Assembly (NCBI GenBank): GCA_004114245.1
Contig: QZWS01000031.1
Span: 1-37,645 of the forward strand
From: Zoopage sp. CT-All
Lineage: Eukaryota; Zoopagomycota; Zoopagomycetes; Zoopagales; Zoopagaceae
DNA: 37,645 nt
Direction: 5' to 3'
Shown: piece by piece, positions 19,929-28,213 of the stretch
How the letters are laid out: the number at the start of each line of letters is the position of its first letter
Position numbering within the stretch: the stretch's first letter is position 1
Position numbers and translations under genes: made by a program
Notes under the pieces: generated by a model
Seen by the model: the letters and a program-made list of their open reading frames with translations, nothing else
Told to the model about the DNA's origin: nothing
The model's database searches: none

Positions 19929-22892
19929 ATGTCCGCTCGGTCCAGGTTTGCCGTCAAGGATCGCACCGGCCAGCCATCGTCCGCCTCCGGGGCCACCCCA
20001 CCTGGGTCGGAGAGACGGGCGGCAGCACCCACGCGGGCTCAGCAGAATCTGCACACCGCTGCTGCGTCTACGCCTCCGCCAGCATCGCCCAAGAAACCGC
20101 TGGCTGGGCAGAGACCCGCCCCCGCCGTCACATCCTCGACCACGTCACCTACAGTCGCGAAGCAGCAACCGGTGGATGTGGAGAAGAATCTCAAGGCGTT
20201 GCTACAGATGGACACCTTTCAAGGCAGGTTCGACGCCGATGCGTTCGTGGAGCGTCTGATGCAGCCCGTTACCGACCTTGCTCGAGAGAATCCAAAGGGT
20301 GGGTGCTCGTGCTCTGCGCCTTCGTTCCACTACTCTGCACTGAGTAGACTTTGATCCAAAGCCGTTCATTCGCGTGTTTGAAACCTCCATTGACCGCCTC
20401 CATGCACTGCAGACACAGCTGGGCACCCACATCCAGCAGCTCCAGCATGACGCGCACCGCGCCGACACCGTCTTCCGAAAACGGGCAACCATGATGGACG
20501 ATGAATTTACTGAATTACAGCGCGTGTTTGAAGACCTCGAGACCGGTATCACCGAGGTCGGCAGCACCGCCATCACCGTGGGTGAGCAGCTCGAGACTGT
20601 GGACAGGCAGCGCTCGCGTGGCAGCGAGGCCCGCGCTCTCCTGGGATACTACCTCGATTTCGCCTCAAGCGGAAAGGCTGCGTCTGAGAAGCTCGAGGAT
20701 CTGCGGAACAACGGTGTCGATGGCCAGTTCCAGGTCGCTGTCATTTGCCGCCGACTGCTCTCCATCGCGAATGATGTCAATCTCGAGGCAACAAAGTCGG
20801 CGCGCGAGCGCATCGAGCGCTATTGTGAGCATTTTGAAAAGTCGGTCCTGGAGGAATTCGGCGAGGCATACAAAGCCGGTGATTTGGCATACGTCGGAAT
20901 GTGCGCGCGCGTCTTGCTGGAATTCAATGGTGGCGGCAACTGTGTTCAGGTCTATCTCAGCCAGCATGGATTTTTCGCGGCGAATGCCGATCTGGTGCCA
21001 GACCTCGACAAGGATGACACCGCCACGCCCAGACGTGGAAATGCCCAGAAAGATATCCCTGAATGGGCCCGCGATCCCGCCCCTGTCGACAACAAACTGA
21101 AGCGGCTGCTGCAGGAAGTCGTCGATGTCGTGTACGCTGAATGGGATGTCATTGCCCGCGTGTTTCCCAACTCCATTGCCGTCATGCAGCTCTTTGTTCA
21201 GCGCATCTTTGCCTTCACGGTAAGTAATACTTCTCGCCATATTGCTGACCAACTGCACCACGCTACAGCTCCAAAACTACGTCGAGCAGCTCGTGGCGCG
21301 CGCACAAGGATATTCTCAGCTGCGTCAGCTCCGTGTTCTCACCGCTACCAAACGCGCCGTTGGAAAATGCGTACATGCCCTCAAGAAATTCGACGAGGAT
21401 GTCATCCAGAAAGCAGACATCTACACTGGCGACTCGGGTCCCGTCAATGTTAGCGGCTCGGTCTCGTCCATCCTTGATCGCTGCCTTGACGATCTCTTCT
21501 CTGCCCATACCGACAAGGAGAAGTACATTGATGCCGAGCAAAAGGTGATCACTGGTGCGTATGGGGAGATCCTTGCTTTGTTCAAGGAGTATCAGGCCCA
21601 GCGTCGCGCAGTCCTCAAGAGTCAGTCGGTGCTGTTTCGCACGCTGAATCAGATCACCGATGCCACTGGGCAGTCAAGTGGCGACGGACCGCCAAAGATT
21701 ACTGTGGCAGAGATTGAGGGAAAGTTGCAGGCCGAGGTCGCGCTAAAGATGCTGATGGTGCATGCTGAGGCGGTTGGACGGTGTCATGAGCTCAGTGCAG
21801 GCAGCGAGCTGTAAATATGCCAGCCCGTGACGTGTATATCTGACGCTGGTCACTGCTAGGACAAGGAATATGCGCACGCTGTTCAGACTGCTCCTTGAGT
21901 CCATCAACCATGCCTATGTCGACGTGGCACTAGAAACGTAAGCAGCGTGCCTCCATGTGCCTCGCCCATTTACGCTCACGCCCAGTGCTCTGGAGAACTT
22001 GCAACTGGCTGATGGCAAGACCGCCGAGCCTGTGCTTGACGAACTCGAGGTCATCGTCACTGCCGACCAGGTCGCACGACTGCTTCAATGCCACTTTGAA
22101 ACCTCAGTACTACCCTTTCTCGCCAACTCTCCTGCCGTACTACGCGAGGTCATGGCTGAGAAGAACGCCCAGCTAGGCCAGATCGAGGCCAAATCGAACG
22201 CGCTCATGCACAAGATCTTGGATGTCGTCATGAACTGGCTGACGCAAATCCTCGCCAAGCAGAAAAAGACGGATTATAAGCCAAAAGATAATGAGATCGA
22301 TATCATGTCGCTCTCGACCACGGTGAGTACTGTCTGGTGTTTGCGCTTCCGAACCGAATCGTGTCTAGCCATGCAATCAAGCGTGCGAATTTATTCGCAA
22401 AGTCCATGCGGCCGCCGTAAAACAGATGGGAAGCGGGCGTAATCTGGAAATCTTTCTCACCGAGGTTGGGGTATCATTCCATGGGTAGCCTCCCTGTCTT
22501 TGTTTCCTGCGCGCTGACGGGGCACAGGATGCTGCTGGATCACTTTAAAAAGTTTACAGTCAATGCAACTGGCGGGCTTGTCATATCCAAGTAAGCGTCC
22601 AAGCGCCTATACTCAATACCAATCTTTCTCCAGGGACATTGCGCTGTATCAAGAGGCCGCAGATAAATTCTCGCAACGCTTGATCAGCGACCGCTTCGAA
22701 ATGCTTCGCGAGCTGGCTAATATATATCTCGTCAAGCCCTCGATCCTCCGCTCGCTCCTCTCTGAAGGACACTTGGGCAAGCTCGAGTACAAGACCGTGC
22801 TGCCGTTCTTGCAGATGCGTGAAGATTGGAGCAGTGCCAAGGTTGAGCGCGAACTGCGGTCGGACGTCGTAATCACCGCGGGTGATTTGTAA
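19929..22892 (+). CDS. SEC10: exocyst subunit Sec10
   Basis: Eight exons: 19929-20298, 20348-21219, 21269-21810, 21860-21937, 21986-22322, 22369-22484, 22528-22590, 22634-22892; 878 residues (yeast Sec10 871). The introns are 43-49 nt, several with donors GTAAGT, GTAAGC or GTGAGT and a clear branch site (GCTGAC). Sec10 is one of eight exocyst subunits that tether secretory vesicles to the plasma membrane. After a Pro/Ala/Ser-rich 75-residue start, the Sec10 region begins ALLQMDTFQGRFDADAFVERL. A coiled coil with FETSIDRLHALQTQLG and GEQLETVDRQRSR follows, then the helical-bundle region (ALLGYYLDF, RLLSIANDVN, CNQACEFIRKVH, LLDHFKKFTVN, GGLVISKDIALYQEA, FEMLRELANIYLV). It shares a 34-bp spacer with QNS1. 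Confidence 0.93.
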
Positions 22893-22981
22893 ATATGTGC
22901 AGACACCAGAATGCGGTTGCAAATATAGTGGTGTATTCAACGTCGCGAATTTGCAGTACAGCACAGAATATACAGAGATAG

Positions 22982-23641
22982 CTAGAACGGTTGAAGAGGC
23001 AGCCACTGGTCCGACTCTGATCGCAGCGACACTATGCTTGGCAACGTGATGGGGCTCGGTCGCCGTGAGTCCATCGTGAGGTCGTCCGAGACGATCGAGG
23101 CCGGCGGGGATAGTGGCGGTACTACGCATTGGACAGACCAAAACCCGGGAAGCGCGGCCTTCTGATAAGGAGAACAGTGCGACTCGTGATTCCGGATAGG
23201 GGCCTGGGAGGGAAGCATGAGTAGCCCTGCGAAGGCGTCCTGCTCCGCGTTGGTCATCGACACCGGCGACATCCGATCGGCCAACAACGAGCAGTGATTC
23301 CGCTGCTGCCCGATCTGCGTCACCAAGGACCGACGCTGCTTGCGCACCACGCCAGCCTCGCCATCGGCGCGCAGTAGACCCATGGCCTTTGCCTTGTCGT
23401 GGATCCTCGCATGCCGCACCAGCTCATCCTTTCTCGCAAACTCCTTGCTGCATATGCCGCAGATATGCTCGCGGAGTCCAAAGTGGGCGCGGGTGTGGCG
23501 GTGCAGGTGCTCGCGACGGCGGAATGCCGCGGGGCAGTGCTTGCAGGGGAAGCGTCGCGGTGGCTTCTCCATCACATCCTCGGAGACGCTCAAAGTGCTT
23601 GAGATATCGAGTGGGGAGAATGAGATGACGGCAGTGGACAT
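22982..23641 (-). CDS. two-finger C2H2 transcription factor, Adr1/Msn2-like fingers
   Basis: Intronless, 219 residues from the ATG at 23641. An in-frame ATG at 23758 would add 39 Pro/Leu-rich residues that look like 5' leader. Two adjacent classical zinc fingers near the N-terminus: finger 1 C33, C36, H49, H53 and finger 2 C61, C64, H77, H81. The recognition helices contain RRREHLHRH and RKDELVRH, the pattern of fungal Adr1/Msn2/Mig1-type factors that bind short GC-rich or AGGGG sites. A basic stretch follows (RKQRR), probably nuclear localisation. The remaining 110 residues are Ser/Pro-rich with no domain, a possible regulatory or activation region. Target genes cannot be inferred. Confidence 0.8.
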   Translation of the reverse strand: MSTAVISFSPLDISSTLSVSEDVMEKPPRRFPCKHCPAAFRRREHLHRHTRAHFGLREHICGICSKEFARKDELVRHARIHDKAKAMGLLRADGEAGVVRKQRRSLVTQIGQQRNHCSLLADRMSPVSMTNAEQDAFAGLLMLPSQAPIRNHESHCSPYQKAALPGFWSVQCVVPPLSPPASIVSDDLTMDSRRPSPITLPSIVSLRSESDQWLPLQPF

Positions 23642-23785
23642 TCTGGGCAGGTCTGGCGGGGGCAGCGGCAGGTAGAGGAGGAGAGCATTGCGAGGCGGGA
23701 GCGCCGAATGTGGGGAAGGCCGGACAATCAGCGATAAGCGATAAGGCTTGTGCTTCATTGCCCCACAAGCCTGGCTCGCCTGTGA

Positions 23786-24904
23786 TCACGTCAATCCATG
23801 CCTGCCGCCTCGACATCGCTTTAGCCATGTCTCCACGCGCACCGATTCCTCCTCGCAGCCGCGCCTCTTCAGCTCTTGCACGAGCATGTCCGCGGACCAG
23901 CACACTGTCCCGATCTTCTTTACAGCGTGCATCATCTGCTCAACTAGCTCCAGTCCTTTGCGCATTTCCTTATCTTTCGAACCCAGCCAGTGCTCCTCAA
24001 TCGCTACGCGAGATAGCGGGTCTCTATCCAGCGCAGTGTTTAGACAGTGCAATGCGCGATCGGCACGCCGAAGGTATGCCATAACAAGGATGACAAACTC
24101 CTCCACAGCTGGCTCCATCCACTGATGCATGCGTCGCATGTGCGACGATGCCGCCAGCAGATCCTGATCGCCGACAGCGAGTTGAACCATCCTCGCAACA
24201 GCAACATCTCGTCCAATCATGGCATTTCCGCTGTTGAGAGCTTGCTGCGAATTCGCAGTTAAGGCAGTCCAGCAATCGCGTACGACGTTCCACTGCCCGA
24301 CACGTCTCGCCGTTGTCATCCGTCGTTCCCAGTCCCGCCGTCGCAAGCCCCACACCGCCATTTGAATGTCTATTATGCGCAATATCCATCGATCGACCAT
24401 TGTTCTCAGGTCTCGTCCATTGGCAAACGCAGCGCGGTTGGAGACCTCCAAGTTGCATCGCGTTTCTTGGAGCAGATATGTGATTCGACAGTACTGGGCT
24501 TGGGACAGATATGCAGCGCCTCCTGGAGTGTTTATCGCGTAACCCTTGAACGCGAGATACAAATGCCGCGCAGACGATATCGATCCATCTGGACGAGATT
24601 GCGAAAGCAGCGTGCAGAGCTGGTGGTAGCGCTCTTGACGCTGTCGCCGTTCCCCTGCCGCAACATCCCCGAATGAGCTGCATATTTTGCCATCGGTGGC
24701 GACGGTTGTTGCCTCTGGTAGGATGAAGCGACGCTGCCGTTTGTAGAGCTTTGCGGAATTGGATACCCGCGCGATCGACGGTTCCACGCGACCGGCAACG
24801 AAAGCACGAACTGCTAGGGGTTCGATACGGGACGTTGATGCTATGCATCGATTGAAGCGGGCTGAGAGAGGTAAAACGGCCGATCGGCAGTGCGCAAGCG
24901 TCAT
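23786..24904 (-). CDS. probable mitochondrial helical-repeat protein
   Basis: Intronless, 372 residues from the ATG at 24904; an upstream in-frame ATG at 24961 would add 19 residues. I prefer 24904 because MTLAHCRSAVLPLSARFNRCIAS is a good mitochondrial presequence (Arg, Ser, Ala, no acids). The body is Arg-rich and looks fully alpha-helical, with evenly spaced helix pairs (for example QCRITYLLQE-like, RRMTTARRVGQWNVVRDCW, VAVARMVQLAVGDQDLLAASSHMRRMHQW, AVEEFVILVMAYLRRADRALHCL, GLELVEQMMHAVKKIG). This recalls pentatricopeptide-repeat or tetratricopeptide-repeat proteins of mitochondrial RNA metabolism, but I cannot show a canonical repeat. Function unknown. Confidence 0.6.
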   Translation of the reverse strand: MTLAHCRSAVLPLSARFNRCIASTSRIEPLAVRAFVAGRVEPSIARVSNSAKLYKRQRRFILPEATTVATDGKICSSFGDVAAGERRQRQERYHQLCTLLSQSRPDGSISSARHLYLAFKGYAINTPGGAAYLSQAQYCRITYLLQETRCNLEVSNRAAFANGRDLRTMVDRWILRIIDIQMAVWGLRRRDWERRMTTARRVGQWNVVRDCWTALTANSQQALNSGNAMIGRDVAVARMVQLAVGDQDLLAASSHMRRMHQWMEPAVEEFVILVMAYLRRADRALHCLNTALDRDPLSRVAIEEHWLGSKDKEMRKGLELVEQMMHAVKKIGTVCWSADMLVQELKRRGCEEESVRVETWLKRCRGGRHGLT

Positions 24905-25109
24905 GGAGGAAGTGTTCGTTTCCGCAGTCAAAAGAGTAAGCGGGCAGCTCAAGGACATCATCCTCGCCTGCTGCTCATCAGCATAGTATTACTCCAACAC
25001 ACCACTTTCAATAACACATTCATAATCAGAGCAATTGGCAATACATCACTGCTGCCGCCTTGACAGTGCTACTTTGACATTCCTTCATCACTTCTGAGAC
25101 ATGGTCAGT
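24905..25109. other. spacer between same-strand genes
   Basis: Holds the 3' end of the deamidase-like gene and the promoter of the mitochondrial protein gene. AT-richer than flanking coding sequence; nothing else seen. Confidence 0.4.
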
Positions 25110-26363
25110 CTATAAGATGTCACTACTATGCTCACCAAAGTGGGCGGCGTACTCCCATCCATCGTCAATCAGATCTTCCATCAAGTGAAAACACTTCTAC
25201 AAGCAATATAGTGAGAATATCAAGAAATGGTAATGTTCCACAGTGGAGAAAGAGGCTCGCGCTACTTTAACTTGGTGATTGCCAGCTTTTTCCAAATATG
25301 AAATGGTCAACTTTGCTGGTTTTGAATCATCGAAAATGTTGCAAACCTTTCCAAACAATCAGATTATCATTTGTATCAGAGAGCATTCAAACCATGATCG
25401 ATGGCGACTTGCAATGATGCTTTGTATCGCACCTGCACCCTGGTGCTGTCGATGACGTTTCCGATGGACGATCTTCAGGAACTATGAAGAATCAAAAGGC
25501 TCTAGCGCTCGTCAGATACAAACCCCTTTTCTCCCATTGCTGAAACGAGGGGGAGTGGATGACATCCTCGTGCAAAACAGGATATACAACGCTATATCTA
25601 GCATCGAAGAAGCGGCTATTCCGCTCGTCGGCAGCAGGAATATTACATGGCAAATCTTGAAAATGTGAAATCACGCTGCAGATAGCAATATGATCTGCTC
25701 CTCGCATAAGTTCCAGCCAGTGATGTAGAAGAAGTGGAGCATCCGGGTTGAGTGAGGGATCGAGGACAATGTATGCTGGCGGAGAGCCTTCCACGCTGAC
25801 AATCAAAGCAACATGAGCGCCCCATTCAAAATGCTCCAGACCCGTTATGTTAATTGCTGATGATGGAAGCATGGGATGCATGATTTGTCCACTCTTTGAG
25901 GGAAAATTCAATGAGGCTCGGTAGCTGCCAAAGGCATAGATAGCTCGAGGCATTATCATCGATTGTGCAATTCGAGACCTCTCGGAGGCAGAGAGTCCAT
26001 CATTTTTGGTTGTCGGATGCTCTGCAGCCTGTTTATCTGCAAGGAAAGAAGCGCGCCTTGATTCCGCAAGTGCCTGGGCTGAATGGTGCATGCGAAGATT
26101 GCAGCTGAAGTTTTCAACATCCCACGGCACGCAGCATGACACTTTGCAGAGCACCAAACCCTTCTTACATTTGCAAGTGGGAGGGTAATCCATTGGGATG
26201 CTGGGGGCGTCACGCAGGAAGCGGAAGGCTTCCATAACTGCTTCCAATGACCATACTGGGACAGACTACAGTTGCTAAGTGACTGGAACACATGGAGCAG
26301 AGCAAGACCAACTTTGAAAAACGCCCGAGTCAGCTCATTTGATGCTTGGGTCTGTAAAGGCAT
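25110..26363 (-). CDS. protein-glutaminase-like (Cys-His-Asp deamidase) protein
   Basis: Proposed five exons: 26363-26313, 26265-25524, 25481-25393, 25346-25242, 25196-25110; 357 residues, phases consistent. The core resembles protein-glutaminase/Gln-deamidase domains: a Cys at the start of a helix (ENFSCNLRMHHSAQAL, C72), a His in a strand (FEWGAHVALIVSVE, H168) and an Asp in AYIVLDPSLNPDAPLLLHHW (D186), the C-H-D order of the papain-like enzymes that deamidate protein glutamine side chains. A Cys-rich stretch precedes it (CKCKKGLVLCKVSCC). No signal peptide. If splicing does not occur at 25523, the protein instead ends at a TGA at 25492 after SARAF. The 3' exons encode a tail with HHCKSPS, CNIFDDSKPAKLTISYLEKAG and LMEDLIDDGWEYAAHFG. 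Exon 4 could end at 25266 instead. The enzymatic role is inferred. Confidence 0.55.
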
Positions 26364-26478
26364 TGAGTTTTGGGGGGGAGAATAGAACAGGATGTACAAT
26401 GTCGCGAGCAAGGGCTGGGGTCATTGGCACTTGCGCTTCCAAAGGTGAGAGAGTGAGCAAATCCAAAGACGAGGGCAT
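26335..26478 (-). other. 47-codon upstream frame overlapping the deamidase start
   Basis: A minus-strand frame starting MPSSLDLLTLSPLEAQ overlaps the first exon of the deamidase-like gene in another frame and stops at 26335. The two frames meet at a run of seven C (minus strand, around 26372-26378). It is either a regulatory upstream reading frame or a sign that one base is wrong there and the true N-terminus is longer. Confidence 0.35.
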
Positions 26479-26988
26479 TGCAGTGTTGTTTTCGGTGTAG
26501 GTTTTGAGGTTGTTGGGCTGTGCTGCAGCGTGTGATGATGATGTGAGTGGTGGTGAGAGGTTTTTAGGACCCTGCTTGGTGGTGTGCCAGCCTGAGCGTG
26601 TTGGACACCATACGGTATAAGCCGCTGAGTGGGTAATTTGACTGCAAGGCATACAGCTCTACTGGAAAGCCTGATGATGGTACGTGAATCCCGATGGGTG
26701 GCGGCCCCGGGACTTCTTCTCTCTTTTGGGGGCAACTTCCGCACTCAGATATGCGAGTATGTTGGAGCCCACTTTAGCTATGTTTTCATATCGCCAATGT
26801 CAGTCCCACTCAACAATTGAAAGGTGGTGAGAAGTTGCTGGAAATGTCAGCCTCATGGTAATACAGCAATGCGCCCTCATCCAATGCTCTTCGTCTAGGA
26901 TCCTTCTGCTGTCCCACAGCACCTCCCGGTTTGGGACCAGATATAAAAATACAAATGCTTCCACTACAATTCAGCGGCTTGCCATTGC
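26364..26988. other. 625-bp spacer
   Basis: Promoter and leader of the deamidase-like gene plus the 3' end of TAF13. Apart from the upstream frame described separately I see no supported gene. There is a T/G-rich stretch around 26485-26600 on the + strand. Confidence 0.4.
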
Positions 26989-27919
26989 CTAATCCTCATC
27001 GCCAAATAAATCGTCCAAATCTTCGTCAAGCATAATGTTGCCGGCGAATCCATTTCCACCCGCGGCCCATTCACCACCCATTGGGAGCGTCTCCGTCCGT
27101 CGTATTTCGTTTTCCTCGTCCTCGTCCGTAGCCAAGTCATCATCGTCGCCACTGAGATCGGCATATCCCTCACTGCCGCTCTCTTCCCCATCCCCTGCTG
27201 GGCCCTTTTGCTGGCTCCGAATTTGAGCCAACCCAATACCGTCTTCGGCTAGCGGCCCCATCATTGTTGGAATCCGTGGGAGCGCCAGACCACCCGATCC
27301 AGGCATGGCCGTGCTGGGACCCGCTTCCTGCCCAAGCCCGCCAGCGAGCATCGCCATCCCAGAAAGCGCTGCCACCGCCCGCTCCTCTTCCGCGCCCTGA
27401 CCCGCATTCGCAGCAGCGCCTCCCTCGCCGTCGTCGTCCACAATCTGCCCGATGTTCCGCGACGCAGCCACAATCTGGTCCATCTTGACCAAATAATTGA
27501 TCCTCCACAACTTGCGGGGATCGTTGCGCAAAAGGTAGCGGAAGTCATCCAGGCGAACCCGGCCTCGTCGCACTGCGCCGGTGCTGGCCGAATGCACGCC
27601 ATGGTGGGTCGGGATCTGAATGCGTTTGGCGCGCTCTTGTGCAACATGCGATGCTCCCAGGCACTACAGACAATAGCGTTAGCACCGTTTATAGATATGA
27701 TGAACAGCATAAAAGTATAACGCACCAGGGCCTCGATGTACTCGATGATGATGTCTTCCAGCACAATGGCCGTGGCAAGGTGCTGCTGATCCTCGGGAAC
27801 GTCGCCGCAGCCGTACATAATTTGCTTCACTTTAGACTCAATTAATAGTCAGGCGCGCGGCGGGGATTGGCTACGGTCGTTGGTGAAGGTATATTTCCGT
27901 GGACCGCGATGCTTGACAT
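26989..27919 (-). CDS. TAF13: TFIID subunit TAF13 with long acidic tail
   Basis: Three exons: 27919-27875, 27836-27726, 27663-26989; 276 residues. The 38-nt first intron (GTAGCC to TTGAG) joins a 15-residue start (MSSIAVHGNIPSPTT) to SKVKQIMYGCGD; the second intron is 62 nt. TAF13 is a histone-fold protein that pairs with TAF11 in TFIID, at RNA polymerase II promoters. The fold is seen as KQIMYGCGD, TAIVLEDIIIEYIEAL, GRVRLDDFRYLLRNDPRKLWRINYLVKMDQIV; RNDPRK is the family hallmark. Between the second and third helices is an insertion of about 30 residues (AKRIQIPTHHGVHSASTGAVRR). The C-terminal 150 residues are a Gly/Ala/Met-rich then strongly acidic tail ending LDDLFGDED, not present in the human protein (124 residues). 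Confidence 0.88.
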
Positions 27920-28213
27920 CGAGAAACATTTATTGAGAGGGGAGCGGGCGGATTGCCAAGAAGTCACGTAGCCTCCGACGCCCTCCAACATCGATTGCAG
28001 GTAGCACGCGAGAGGGAATTGGACCCTTCTAAGGAGGCCAGTCGGTCGTCTTCTCATCCCGACAGATTATCCAGATTCATTTTGAATTTGCTTAAAGTCT
28101 CCAATACCAAGTCTTTACTATCCTACTATGGTCAACTGCTGATTGGAAATGGACATGAGCTCCTTTATTTGCGATCAATGGCTTCTCTTGCAAGATTACG
28201 CCGTCTTACCGTC
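27920..28213. other. spacer between TAF13 and the repeat protein
   Basis: TAF13 promoter and the 3' end of the upstream gene. No motif or gene recognised. Confidence 0.4.

Noticed and set aside
26421-26744. Minus-strand frame with His/Ser/Thr-rich sequence
   Set aside because: Low-complexity translation of a T/G-rich spacer; no splice or homology support.
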